A DNA stretch of 64,000 nucleotides. Origin: Desulfacinum hydrothermale DSM 13146 (GTDB lineage: Bacteria > Desulfobacterota > Syntrophobacteria > Syntrophobacterales > DSM-9756). Below the pieces are notes generated by a model. That model searched no databases. It had not been told where the DNA came from and saw nothing but the letters and a program-made list of their open reading frames with translations. Positions 9,515-18,161 of this stretch are shown piece after piece; position 1 is the stretch's first letter, and every line of letters starts with the position of its first letter. The stretch is from the NCBI RefSeq assembly GCF_900176285.1, contig NZ_FWXF01000010.1:62001-126000 (forward strand). Reading direction: 5' to 3'. The translations under genes and the position numbers were made by a program.

Positions 9515-9546
9515 TTGTGGAAGGGGTCGTGGGGCCCCTTCCACAA
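9515..9546 (+). other. Intercistronic hairpin between sat and aprB
   Basis: A perfect 12-bp stem (TTGTGGAAGGGG / CCCCTTCCACAA) with an 8-nt loop begins 15 bp after the sat stop. There is no following T-tract, so it is not a typical intrinsic terminator; a role in mRNA 3'-end stability or partial transcription attenuation fits better. Confidence 0.7.
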
Positions 9547-9664
9547 GGAGAAATGGCAGGGATTGCATCTGAGAAAGGAGGTGCAAGGGCTATTTCTTGG
9601 TGCGGGTTGTGATGGGCCCGCAAATGTCAGAGGGTTGTTGTGTTAACCTTTAGGAGGTGAAGAA

Positions 9665-10111
9665 ATGCCTAGTTACGTCATCCTGGAAAAGTGCGACGGC
9701 TGCAAGGGGCAGGATAAGACGGCGTGCATGTACATCTGCCCCAACGACCTGATGGTCCTGGACAAGGAAAAGATGAAAGCCTACAACCGCGCCCCCGAGA
9801 TGTGCTGGGAGTGCTACAACTGCGTGAAGATCTGCCCGCAGCAGGCAATTGATGTTCGCGCCTACGCCGACTTCGTGCCCATGGGTGCTTCGGTGGTGCC
9901 TCTGCGCGGTTCCGAGGACATCATGTGGACGGTCAAGTTCCGCAGCGGCCAGGTGAAGCGCTTCAAGTTCCCCATCCGGACGACCCCGGAAGGTCAGGCG
10001 CAGCCGTGGCCGGATGAGTGGCAGACCGGCTCCGACGACATCAAGAGCCCCGTTCTGTCCACCGAGCCGGCGTCCACGTGGGCCGACGAACTGCCAACCC
10101 TCAAGAAGTAA
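9665..10111 (+). CDS. aprB: Adenylylsulfate reductase, beta subunit
   Basis: Electron-transfer subunit of cytoplasmic APS reductase. Two [4Fe-4S] binding motifs are visible: Cys10, Cys13, Cys21 and Cys25 (CDGCKGQDKTACMYICP, with the family's typical insertion), and Cys47, Cys50, Cys53 and Cys57 (CWECYNCVKICP). The C-terminal tail (about 90 residues) wraps around the alpha subunit in known structures. A strong Shine-Dalgarno (AGGAGGTG) lies 6 bp before ATG 9665. aprA follows 18 bp downstream with another near-perfect site, so the two are co-translated at high level. Confidence 0.98.
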   Translation: MPSYVILEKCDGCKGQDKTACMYICPNDLMVLDKEKMKAYNRAPEMCWECYNCVKICPQQAIDVRAYADFVPMGASVVPLRGSEDIMWTVKFRSGQVKRFKFPIRTTPEGQAQPWPDEWQTGSDDIKSPVLSTEPASTWADELPTLKK

Positions 10112-10129
10112 CCCTAAGGAGGTGAACAC

Positions 10130-12043
10130 ATGAAGCCTTCCGATTTCGAAACCGTACGCGTCGATACCGATCTGCTCATCCTGGGCGGCGGCATGTCCGC
10201 TTGCGGCGCCGCTTTTGAGGCGGCCTATTGGGCCAAGAAGAACGGCTTGAAGGTCACCGTGGTGGACAAGGCCGCCATGGACCGTTCCGGCGCCGTGGCC
10301 ATGGGTCTTTCGGCCATCAATGAATACATCGGCTATGCCGAAGGCGACAACACGCTGGAAGACTACGTCAAGTACGTGCGCCAGGACCTCATGGGCATCT
10401 CCCGTGAAGACCTGGTCTATGACATCGCCCGCCATGTGGACAGCTCCGTGCACCTGTTCGAAAAGTGGGGCCTGCCCATTTGGAAAGATGAAAACGGCAA
10501 GTATGTCCACGAAGGCCGTTGGCAGATCATGATCAACGGTGAATCCTACAAGGTGATCGTGGCTGAGGCCGCCAAGAACGCTCTGGCCACCATGGGCGAC
10601 CAGGCTGAGATCTATGAGCGCGTCTTCATCGTGGAGCCGCTCATGAACAACGGCAAGTGCGTGGGTGCCGTGGGCTTCAGCGTTCGCGAAAACAAGTTCT
10701 ACGTCTTCACCGCCAAGGCTACCTTGGCTTGCATGGGCGGCGCCGTGCACGTCTTCCGTCCGCGTTCCGTGGGCGAAGGTCTGGGCCGCGCCTGGTATCC
10801 GCCTTGGAACTCCGGCTCCACCGCCTACTTCACCATTCGCGCCGGTGCGGAAATGACCTGCCAGGAAGTGCGCTTCATCCCCGTGCGCTTCAAGGACGGC
10901 TACGGCCCGGTGGGCGCCTGGTTCCTGCTTTTCAAGTCCCGCGCTACCAACGCCATGGGCGGCGAATACATGGTGGAACGTGCCGACGAGCTCAAGAAGT
11001 GGGCTCCCTACGGCACGGGCAAGCCCATCCCGGCCAACCTGCGTAACTGGCTGGGTATGGAAGACGTGATGGAAGGCAAGGGCCCCATCTACATGAGGAC
11101 GGAAGAGGCCATCGCCAACCTGGCCGCCGCCTACAAGGATGACCCCAAGGCCTTCAAGAAGAAGATGAAGGAACTGGAAAGCGAGGCCTGGGAAGACTTC
11201 CTCGACATGACCATCAGCCAGGCTCTGCTGTGGGCCGGTATGAACATCCAGCCCGAAGAGAAGCCTTCGGAAATCGCCGCGGCCGAACCGTACTTCATCG
11301 GTTCCCACTCCGGTGCCTCCGGTGCCTGGGTCTGCGGTCCCGAAGACATCATGCCGGAAGAATACAAGAAGCAGTGGGAATCCATCGGCGTCTACAACCA
11401 CATGACCACGGTTCCGGCGCTCTTCACGGCCGGCGACGGTGCGGGCGCCAGCTCCCACAAGTTCTCCTCCGGCTCCCACGCGGAAGGCCGCATCGCCGCC
11501 AAGGGCGCCATTGCCTACATCCTGGATCACAACGAAGCGCCCCAGGTGGACGATGCCCAGATCGAAAAGCTGCGTGAGACGATCCTGGCCCCGCTGGCCC
11601 GCTTCGAGGAGTTCAGCCCGATGTCCAGCGATCCGGACATCAACCCCAACTTCATCAAGCCCAAGATGTTCATGTTCCGCCTCCAGAAGATCATGGATGA
11701 GTACTGCGCGGGCGTGTCCGCTCAGTTCACCACCAACAAGGCTCTTCTGGAAAAGGGCTTGGAGCTCCTCACCATGTTGAAGGAAGACTCCGAGAAGCTG
11801 GCGGCCGAGACCCTGCATGAACTGATGCGGTGCTGGGAAAACGTGCAGCGCATGTGGATCGCCGAAAGCCACCTGCGCCACGTGATGTTCCGCGAGGAAA
11901 GCCGTTGGCCGGGCTACTACTACCGCGCCGACTTCCCCGACATGGACGAAGAGAACTGGAAGGTCTTCGTCAATTCCGTGTGGGATCCGGCGACCGGCGA
12001 ATGGACCATGAAGAAGGTCCCCGTGGTGCATCTGGACGTCTAA
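10130..12043 (+). CDS. aprA: Adenylylsulfate reductase, alpha subunit
   Basis: FAD-containing catalytic subunit (637 residues) that reduces APS to sulfite and AMP. The N-terminal dinucleotide motif LLILGGGMSACGAAFEAAYW and the following MDRSGAVAMGLSAINEY are diagnostic of AprA in the fumarate reductase flavoprotein superfamily. HSGASGAWVCGPEDI and FTAGDGAGASSHKFSSGSHA carry further conserved FAD- and substrate-site residues. Shine-Dalgarno AAGGAGGTG is 5-6 bp upstream. The gene ends 21 bp before a strong terminator. Confidence 0.98.
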   Translation: MKPSDFETVRVDTDLLILGGGMSACGAAFEAAYWAKKNGLKVTVVDKAAMDRSGAVAMGLSAINEYIGYAEGDNTLEDYVKYVRQDLMGISREDLVYDIARHVDSSVHLFEKWGLPIWKDENGKYVHEGRWQIMINGESYKVIVAEAAKNALATMGDQAEIYERVFIVEPLMNNGKCVGAVGFSVRENKFYVFTAKATLACMGGAVHVFRPRSVGEGLGRAWYPPWNSGSTAYFTIRAGAEMTCQEVRFIPVRFKDGYGPVGAWFLLFKSRATNAMGGEYMVERADELKKWAPYGTGKPIPANLRNWLGMEDVMEGKGPIYMRTEEAIANLAAAYKDDPKAFKKKMKELESEAWEDFLDMTISQALLWAGMNIQPEEKPSEIAAAEPYFIGSHSGASGAWVCGPEDIMPEEYKKQWESIGVYNHMTTVPALFTAGDGAGASSHKFSSGSHAEGRIAAKGAIAYILDHNEAPQVDDAQIEKLRETILAPLARFEEFSPMSSDPDINPNFIKPKMFMFRLQKIMDEYCAGVSAQFTTNKALLEKGLELLTMLKEDSEKLAAETLHELMRCWENVQRMWIAESHLRHVMFREESRWPGYYYRADFPDMDEENWKVFVNSVWDPATGEWTMKKVPVVHLDV

Positions 12044-12064
12044 GCCGCTAGACGGACGGTCCCA

Positions 12065-12098
12065 CCCCCTGAAGCCCCTGGCTTCAGGGGGTTTTTTT
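12065..12098 (+). terminator. Intrinsic terminator of the aprBA unit
   Basis: A 12-bp GC-rich stem (CCCCCTGAAGCC / GGCTTCAGGGGG) with a 3-nt loop, directly followed by seven T. Placed 21 bp after the aprA stop. Confidence 0.92.
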
Positions 12099-12164
12099 GT
12101 GGGAAATTCGACAGGCGCACCCCACCGTCCATAAAGGAAACCACGGCAGCGGGGCGGTGGTTCA

Positions 12165-12370
12165 AGAGGCTGGCCGAAAAGGCCCAGGTTGGCCCCTTCC
12201 TGTGCGGACGGAAGCTCGGGGCTACCAGGCGGGCCCGTGCTACCGGCCTTTTCTTCGAGCCGCGGGGGCGGGTTGCGAACCCGACCCCACAAGGTGTGCT
12301 GAGAATGCCGAAAGCACCACGGGGCCGTGAAATGTCAACGGGTCAAGAAAGTCCCAAAAGGGCGAGAGCT
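12165..12370 (+). repeat. Dispersed intergenic repeat, copy B
   Basis: Matches copy A over both halves: AAGGCCCAGGTTG, GGGGCTACCAGGCGGGCCCG, an imperfect palindrome around GGGGCGGGTTGCGAACCCGACC, then GAAAGCACCACGGGGCCGTG and CCCAAAAGGGCGAGAG. More diverged than A and C. The rest of the 12099-12638 gap holds no gene I can support; a weak promoter for qmoA is expected there but no good hexamer pair is visible. Confidence 0.7.
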
Positions 12371-12638
12371 CATTGTCACACCGCCTCCCGGGGTTCGCTG
12401 CGGGCCTGGCGTTCGGGGGTGCACCCTGGCGTTACGGCAGAGTTTCAACCGCCCTTATCCGGGGGGCGCCCACACCTTGCACCGACAGTTTCGTTGTGCT
12501 ATGCGAAGACGTTTGAGTGAATACGTGCACAAGGGACCGGGTCCGGTAGAGATCTTCGGCTCACCATGCACGATCCAAGGAGGGGGAGATTGTCGGCAGA
12601 GGGAGAGGCACTATTTCCCAGTTGATGGAGGAGAATCC

Positions 12639-13907
12639 ATGTCGGATGTGGTCAACGCAAGTCGCAGTCTTTTGGTGGTAGGAGGCGGCATGAGCGGCCT
12701 GAGTGCGGCTCTGGAAGCCGCCGAGGCCGGCTATCAGGCCTACATTGTGGAAAAGGAGCCGTACCTGGGTGGCCGTGTGGCGCGCATGAACAAGTACTTT
12801 CCCAAGCTTTGCCCGCCCAGTTGCGGTCTGGAGATCAATTTCCGTCGCATCAAGAACAATCCCTTGGTGCGGTTTTTTACCATGGCGGAGGTGACCAAGA
12901 TTGAAGGAACGCCGGGGGATCTGGACGTGACCATCAAGATCCGGCCCCGGTACGTGAATGAAAAGTGCACGGCCTGCGGGCTGTGCCAGGAAGCGGCGGA
13001 AACGCAAATCCCCAATCCCTTCGACTATGGCCTGAGCACCGTCAAGGCCGCCTACCTCCCCCATGAATTCGCCTTCCCCATGCGCTATGTGATCGCTCCG
13101 GAAGTGATCGGCACCGAGGAGGCCGGAAAAATCCAGGCCGCTTGCCCTTACGGAGCCGTGGAACTGGACATGGCGGAAAAGGAATTCGATCTCAAGGTGG
13201 GAGCCGTGGTGTGGGCCACCGGCTGGAAGCCCTATGACGCTGAAAAGATCACCTATTACGGTTTTGGGAAACACCAGAACGTGGTGACCAACGTGATCTT
13301 CGAGCGCCTGGCGGCCGTCAACGGCCCCACGGCGGGTGTCATCCAGCGCCCGTCCGACGGACAGCCCGTCCAGAACGTGGCCTTCGTCCAATGCGCCGGA
13401 TCCCGCGACGAGAACCATCTGCCCTATTGTTCCGGGGTGTGCTGCCTGGCGTCGCTCAAGCAGGCCACCTACCTGCTGGATCAAAACCCCGATGCACGGG
13501 CCACCATTTTCTACATCGATATCCGTGCCCTGGGTAAGTACGAGGACTTCTTCGCCAAGGTGCAGGCCGATGAGAGGGTGCGTCTGGTGAAGGCCAAGGC
13601 CGGAGAGATCACTGAAGACCCGGCCACCGGCCAGGTGACGGTCCAGGCCGAAGACCAGGCCACCGGGGCCATCCTCAAGGAATCCTTCGACATGGTGGTG
13701 TTGGCCACCGGGATGGTTCCTTCCACGGCCGAAGACAAGGTGCCCGCTGAGGTCGCCTACGACGACCATGGCTTTCTCCTGAACGGCTCGGCGGCCGGTG
13801 CGGTCATCCCGGCGGGATGTGTTAAGCGGCCCGTGGATGTGGCCACCAGTGTCCAGGATGCAACGGCGGCAGCCCTCAAGGCGATTCAGGCGACGGTGAG
13901 GAGGTAA
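12639..13907 (+). CDS. qmoA: QmoA, HdrA-like flavoprotein of the Qmo complex
   Basis: FAD-binding subunit (422 residues) of the quinone-interacting membrane-bound oxidoreductase that delivers electrons to APS reductase. The dinucleotide fold VVGGGMSGL starts near residue 13, followed by EKEPYLGGRVARMNKYFPKL typical of HdrA/QmoA. A cysteine group (EKCTACGLC) near residue 110 and VQCAGSRDENHLPYCSGVCC further on match family cluster and flavin-region motifs. ATG 12639 was chosen for its GGAGGAG site; the open frame extends upstream to 12327, but that stretch overlaps repeat-containing leader. qmoB begins 5 bp after the stop. Confidence 0.95.
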   Translation: MSDVVNASRSLLVVGGGMSGLSAALEAAEAGYQAYIVEKEPYLGGRVARMNKYFPKLCPPSCGLEINFRRIKNNPLVRFFTMAEVTKIEGTPGDLDVTIKIRPRYVNEKCTACGLCQEAAETQIPNPFDYGLSTVKAAYLPHEFAFPMRYVIAPEVIGTEEAGKIQAACPYGAVELDMAEKEFDLKVGAVVWATGWKPYDAEKITYYGFGKHQNVVTNVIFERLAAVNGPTAGVIQRPSDGQPVQNVAFVQCAGSRDENHLPYCSGVCCLASLKQATYLLDQNPDARATIFYIDIRALGKYEDFFAKVQADERVRLVKAKAGEITEDPATGQVTVQAEDQATGAILKESFDMVVLATGMVPSTAEDKVPAEVAYDDHGFLLNGSAAGAVIPAGCVKRPVDVATSVQDATAAALKAIQATVRR

Positions 13908-13912
13908 TTTCG

Positions 13913-16132
13913 ATGGAAAAGAAGATCGGTGCATATATCTGCACGGGTTGTGGCATTGGAGATGCCCTGGATGTGGCGGCTCTGGCGAAGGTGGCCACGG
14001 GTGAATACAAGGTTCCGGTTTGTCGTGAACACGGCTTTCTGTGCAGCGAAGAAGGGCGGGCCCTCATCCAGGCGGATGTGGAACAGGAAGGTGTGAACTC
14101 ACTGGTCATCGCCGCCTGCTCGCCTCGGGTCATGGTGGACGCCTTCGACTTCGGCCCCGACAAGGTGGTGGAGCGCGTCAATCTCCGCGAACAGGTGGTC
14201 TGGTCCCATCCGGCCGAGGATGAAGACACGCAGATGATGGCCGAAGACTATCTGCGCATGGGGATCACCAAGGCCAAGGAAATGGAGCCCCCGGTGCCCT
14301 ACCAGGGGGAAAATTTGAGCAAGCGCATCCTGGTGGTGGGCGGCGGCCTCACGGGCCTCACGGCGGCCAAAGAGGCCGCGGCGGCCGGCTACGAAGTGGT
14401 GCTGGTGGAAAAGTCCGACGAACTGGGCGGCTACACCCGGAACGTGGCCAAGCTTCCGCCCTTGACTCCCCCTTACGAAGAACCCACTGCCTTCGATCTG
14501 GAAGGGCTCGTGGGGGAAGTGACCGGAAGCGACAAGATCACGGTCTATACCGGATCCCAGATCGAAAAGATCAGCGGCGCCCCCTGCATGTTCGACGTCT
14601 CCATCCAGCAAAACGGCTCCCAGGCCGCTGAACGCGTGGGGGCCATCGTGCTCGCCACGGGCGCCGTGCCTTACGATGCTTCCAAACTGGAACATTTGGG
14701 CTTTGGAAAGCATCCGGACGTGATCACGGCCGATCAGCTGGAAGGCATGTTCAAGGCAGGCGAGGTGAAGCGGCCTTCCAACGGGCAGCCCGTGAACGGG
14801 GTGGCGTTCATCCTGTGTGCCGGATCCCGGGATCCCGAACATCTGCCCTACTGTTCCGCCGCCTGCTGTGTGGAGTCCTTGAAACAGGCCAAATACTTCA
14901 AAGACGCCAATCCGGAAATGCCCGTCTACATCTTCTACAAGGACTTGCGGGCCCATGGGACCTACGAGTTCCTTTACAAGCAGCTCCAGAAGGACGGGGT
15001 TTTCTTCGTGCGCGGTACGGTGACCGGTGTGGACGACGACGGCTCCGGCGCTCTGGCCATTTCGGCCGAAGACGTGCTCACCCGTGCGCCCATTCTGTCC
15101 GAGAGCGTGGATCTGGTGGTGCTGGCCACGGGCATGGTGTCCACGGCCTCCCTCGGAAAGCCCTACAAGGCCCAAGAGCCCAAGGAAGGGGAAGAGGAAG
15201 TGGAGGTGCCTGCCGACACCATCCTGGCCTCCAACCTCCTCAATCTGGAATATCGCCAAGGCCCGGAAATTCCCGCCTTGAAATACGGTTTTCCCGATTC
15301 CCACTTCATCTGCTTTCCCTATGAATCCCGACGGACGGGCATCTATCCCGCCGGAACCGTGCGCGCTCCCATGGACTACAGTCGAGCCATGGACGATGCC
15401 GCCGGAGCGGCTCTCAAGGCGATCCAGTGCGTGGAGATGACCGGCCAGGGCAAGGCGGTTCATCCGCGGGCCGGCGATCTCAGTTACCCCGAATTCTTCA
15501 TGCAACGCTGCACCCAGTGCAAGCGCTGCACCGAAGAATGTCCCTTCGGGGCCATCAACGAAGACGAGAAGGCCAACCCGTTGCCCAACCCCACGCGGTG
15601 CCGGCGTTGCGGCGTGTGCATGGGCGCCTGCCCGGAACGGATCATCTCCTTCAAGAACTACTCGGTGGGCATGATCGGCAACATGATCAAAAACATCGAA
15701 GTTCCCGAAGAGGACGAGGAAAAGCCCCGCATCCTGGTGCTGGCGTGCGAAAACGACGCCTACCCCGCCTTGGACATGGTGGGCATCCGGCGGGCCCAGT
15801 ACAACCCGTGGGTGCGCGTCATCCCGGTGCGTTGTTTGGGATCCATGAACCTGGTGTGGATTGCGGACGCCCTGTCCAGTGGGATCGACGGCATCCTCCT
15901 GCTGGGCTGCAAGCACGGCGATGACTATCAGTGCCACTTCGTCAAAGGCAGCGAACTGGCCAACATCCGCATGAGCAAGATCAAGGAAACCCTGGACCGG
16001 TTGGTGCTGGAATCGGAGCGCGTGCGCTTCGAGCAGCTTTCCATCACGGACTACGGGAAGCTGCCGGAGATCCTGGACGACTTCGCGTCCGACCTGGAAG
16101 ATCTGGGCCCCAACCCGTACAAGGATTTCTAG
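13913..16132 (+). CDS. qmoB: QmoB, HdrA-like flavoprotein with Fe-S and MvhD-like domains
   Basis: Second flavoprotein subunit (739 residues). Order: an N-terminal cysteine region (YICTGCGIG), the FAD-binding fold RILVVGGGLTGLTAAKEA near residue 140, the HdrA-type segment AGSRDPEHLPYCSAACCVES, two ferredoxin-type [4Fe-4S] motifs (CTQCKRCTEECPFGA and CRRCGVCMGACPERI), and a C-terminal MvhD/HdrD-interaction domain with GCKHGDDYQCHF. In complexes with this organisation QmoB is thought to be the bifurcation-related or hydrogenase-docking partner. All cysteines in the MvhD-like part are encoded by Cys codons, not TGA. Confidence 0.95.
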   Translation: MEKKIGAYICTGCGIGDALDVAALAKVATGEYKVPVCREHGFLCSEEGRALIQADVEQEGVNSLVIAACSPRVMVDAFDFGPDKVVERVNLREQVVWSHPAEDEDTQMMAEDYLRMGITKAKEMEPPVPYQGENLSKRILVVGGGLTGLTAAKEAAAAGYEVVLVEKSDELGGYTRNVAKLPPLTPPYEEPTAFDLEGLVGEVTGSDKITVYTGSQIEKISGAPCMFDVSIQQNGSQAAERVGAIVLATGAVPYDASKLEHLGFGKHPDVITADQLEGMFKAGEVKRPSNGQPVNGVAFILCAGSRDPEHLPYCSAACCVESLKQAKYFKDANPEMPVYIFYKDLRAHGTYEFLYKQLQKDGVFFVRGTVTGVDDDGSGALAISAEDVLTRAPILSESVDLVVLATGMVSTASLGKPYKAQEPKEGEEEVEVPADTILASNLLNLEYRQGPEIPALKYGFPDSHFICFPYESRRTGIYPAGTVRAPMDYSRAMDDAAGAALKAIQCVEMTGQGKAVHPRAGDLSYPEFFMQRCTQCKRCTEECPFGAINEDEKANPLPNPTRCRRCGVCMGACPERIISFKNYSVGMIGNMIKNIEVPEEDEEKPRILVLACENDAYPALDMVGIRRAQYNPWVRVIPVRCLGSMNLVWIADALSSGIDGILLLGCKHGDDYQCHFVKGSELANIRMSKIKETLDRLVLESERVRFEQLSITDYGKLPEILDDFASDLEDLGPNPYKDF

Positions 16133-16171
16133 TCCGGCCGCCGCGCCCGCGGCATGAGAAGGAGAGTGAGC

Positions 16172-17332
16172 ATGGAACCGAAATACGTATCCGCAGAGAT
16201 GCGCGACTATATCGTGAGCATGGGTGCCGAGACGGTCAACTGGTGCATGCAGTGCGGTCTGTGCACCAATCTGTGTCCGTGGCGTCTGGTTCCCGGTGAG
16301 ACCAGCGAGAAGTTCAACATCCGCCACATGCAGCGGCTGGGCCAGATGGGCATGGAGGGATTCGAGGACGAAACGGTCCTCTTTGCCTGTTCCACCTGCG
16401 GCATGTGCCAGAGCAACTGCCCCCGAGGCGTCAAGATCATCGACAACGTGCGCGGCATGCGCGCCAGCATTGTGGGCGCCGGCATGGCCCCGGCCAATCT
16501 GCGGCCTATCCTGGGCAGCGCCCACGCCAATGGCAATCCCTGGTCCGGTCCCAGGGAAAAGCGCACCGCCTGGCAGGAAGGCCTGGATGTGCCCACCTTC
16601 GGTCCGGACACCGAGTACTTTCTCTTCGTGTGCTGCCATTCGTGTTACGATCCGCGCAGCACCAAGGTGGCCCGGAGTATCGTGAAGCTGCTCCAAGCGG
16701 CCGGGGTGAGTTTCGGGGTGATCGGCCAGGAAGAAAGCTGCTGCGGCGAGAGCATGCGCAAGCTGGGCGACGAGGAGCTTTTCCAGAAGCTGGCCCAGTC
16801 CAATATCGAGCTCTTCAACAGCAAGGGCGTGAAGAAGATCATCACTACCTCGCCCCACTGCCTGTGGACCTTCACCCAGGAGTACCCGGAATTGGGCGGT
16901 GAATGGGAAGTGATCCACTACACCGAGCTTTTGAACCAACTGGTGGAGGAAGGAAAGCTCAGCCTGAAGGCAGGCCAGGGCAAGAAGGTGGCCTTCCACG
17001 ATCCCTGTTACCTGGGGCGCCACAGCGGCGTCTACGATCCCCCCCGGGCCCTGCTGGAAAAGGTGGTTCCGGACGGTACCGTGGAACTGACTCGCAACCG
17101 GGAATCGAGCCTGTGTTGCGCGGGGGGAGGGGGTCGCATCTGGGCGGAAGTGCCCATGGGCGAACGGTTTGGAGAGCTGCGCGTGACCGACGCCCTGGAC
17201 CAGGGCGCCCAGGTGCTGGCCACGGCCTGCCCCTATTGCATGAACATGCTCATCGATGCCTGTAACAGCCTGGGCAAAGAGGACGATCTGGAAGTGGTGG
17301 AGTTGAGCGAAATACTCGCCGACTCGCTTTAA
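16172..17332 (+). CDS. Soluble HdrC-HdrD-like Fe-S protein in the QmoC position
   Basis: 386 residues. The N-terminal third has two [4Fe-4S] motifs (CMQCGLCTNLCP and CSTCGMCQSNCP) as in HdrC and QmoC. The remainder is not the expected cytochrome b membrane domain; instead it has two CCG-type domains like HdrB/HdrD: the first with CCHSC, EESCCGE and SPHC, the second complete with HDPCYLGRH, SLCCAGGGG and ACPYCMNML. There is no hydrophobic segment long enough for a membrane span. It has its own AAGGAG site 7 bp before ATG 16172 and lies 39 bp after qmoB, so it is surely in the operon. By homology the CCG domains would handle disulfide or quinone-type chemistry; the actual partner is unknown. 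Confidence 0.92.
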   Translation: MEPKYVSAEMRDYIVSMGAETVNWCMQCGLCTNLCPWRLVPGETSEKFNIRHMQRLGQMGMEGFEDETVLFACSTCGMCQSNCPRGVKIIDNVRGMRASIVGAGMAPANLRPILGSAHANGNPWSGPREKRTAWQEGLDVPTFGPDTEYFLFVCCHSCYDPRSTKVARSIVKLLQAAGVSFGVIGQEESCCGESMRKLGDEELFQKLAQSNIELFNSKGVKKIITTSPHCLWTFTQEYPELGGEWEVIHYTELLNQLVEEGKLSLKAGQGKKVAFHDPCYLGRHSGVYDPPRALLEKVVPDGTVELTRNRESSLCCAGGGGRIWAEVPMGERFGELRVTDALDQGAQVLATACPYCMNMLIDACNSLGKEDDLEVVELSEILADSL

Positions 17333-17350
17333 AAGCCTGTCCCAATCGGC

Positions 17351-17371
17351 CGATCCCCCTTCGGGGGATCG
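17351..17371 (+). terminator. Stem-loop after the qmo operon
   Basis: A 9-bp perfect stem (CGATCCCCC / GGGGGATCG) with a TTC loop, 18 bp beyond the stop of the HdrD-like gene. Only a short T run follows, so termination may be inefficient or the hairpin may act as a 3'-end stabiliser. Confidence 0.5.
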
Positions 17372-17431
17372 CGTTTCCGGTTTGAGCGCGGGGGCGGTAC
17401 GTATCGCCCCTCAACAAAACGGCTGCCACCG

Positions 17432-17462
17432 AAAAAATCCCCGGCTCCCAAGGAGCCGGGGA
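17432..17462 (-). terminator. Terminator-like hairpin facing the minus strand
   Basis: TCCCCGGCTCC pairs perfectly with GGAGCCGGGGA across a 3-nt loop; the run of six A at 17432-17437 becomes a T-tract on the minus strand. It is therefore oriented to stop leftward transcripts, although no minus-strand gene is seen to its right before 19788. Confidence 0.65.
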
Positions 17463-17578
17463 CAATCGTGGCGGGGATCCATCGGTTCCGGAATGAGGTC
17501 GATCTCCAGCCCGGGTTCAAAGGCTTGGGAGGATGGGCCACGGACGCCGGATGACCGATGACGACCAAGGGGAATGGA

Positions 17579-17845
17579 ATGGCTTTGACGCCGGAACGAC
17601 TCAAGGAACAGAAAGAGGACTATTTCGTCGCCCAGTGGGAGGATGAGCAGCTCTACATGACGCCCCACTGTCATTGCGGCAATGTGCTGGACGAGCAATA
17701 TTACTGCGACCAATGCAAACGCCAGTGCACCTGCCAGGTCATTTTGTGCCGGGATGGCCAGACCCTGAACGTGGTGGAAAAATTCCTGCACGGAAACCCG
17801 GACTTCAAGCATTTCCAGGTGCATCTGCTGGAGGAAGATTCCTGA
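17579..17845 (+). CDS. Small cysteine-rich protein downstream of qmo (QmoD candidate)
   Basis: 88 residues with a dense cysteine cluster: HCHCGNVL, then YYCDQCKRQCTCQVILC, enough for a Zn or Fe-S site; no known enzyme motif. ATG 17579 has AAGGGGA about 6 bp upstream; an in-frame ATG at 17558 lacks one. In Desulfovibrio a conserved small gene follows qmoABC and is named qmoD; position suggests this may be a functional counterpart, but I cannot compare the sequences here. Two hairpins separate it from the qmo genes. Confidence 0.75.
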   Translation: MALTPERLKEQKEDYFVAQWEDEQLYMTPHCHCGNVLDEQYYCDQCKRQCTCQVILCRDGQTLNVVEKFLHGNPDFKHFQVHLLEEDS

Positions 17846-18161
17846 GAAAAGAAAAGGGCATCCCCGGAAGGAACAGGGAGCCTGGCAAGGGGAATGGGGG
17901 AGGCGGTCTGGGCGAGGAATCTTTCACCCCCGTCTTTTTCTTTCTTGGAAGGGGGTTTTTCCAGGGCCGTGCCTGCACGCGACGGGGGATGTGGGCCGCC
18001 CCTCCGTTCTGGATCCCCCGGATGGGGACTGGGGAGGACTGGTGCTCCAGGAACCGATCCACGGTGAGGAGACGTTGGCCGGAAGCAGGTGCGGGCGGAA
18101 TGGCCGAAAATCCCAACCACCCCGAGAACTGAAGACAACGGCATCAGAGGAAACACGAACC
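17846..18161 (+). other. Gap without recognisable gene
   Basis: A 316-bp GC-rich leader between the small cysteine protein and the first YkgJ-family gene. Open frames across it have no recognisable similarity and abut on unlikely starts. No convincing promoter, terminator or RNA fold was seen. Confidence 0.5.

Noticed and set aside
9650..12292. An 880-codon minus-strand open frame over aprB and aprA
   Set aside because: Antisense to two highly conserved genes and runs through their terminator and a repeat.
12477..12505. Possible promoter TTGCAC-17-TATGCG upstream of qmoA
   Set aside because: Only about half of each hexamer matches consensus; not better than chance in this stretch.
12327..12638. 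Upstream extension of qmoA to 12327
   Set aside because: The extra 104 residues overlap repeat-derived leader and lack homology; GGAGGAG before ATG 12639 marks the start.
14099..17023. A 974-codon minus-strand open frame over qmoB and the HdrD-like gene
   Set aside because: Same codon-bias mirror effect; spans two real genes and the gap between them, with no ribosome site.
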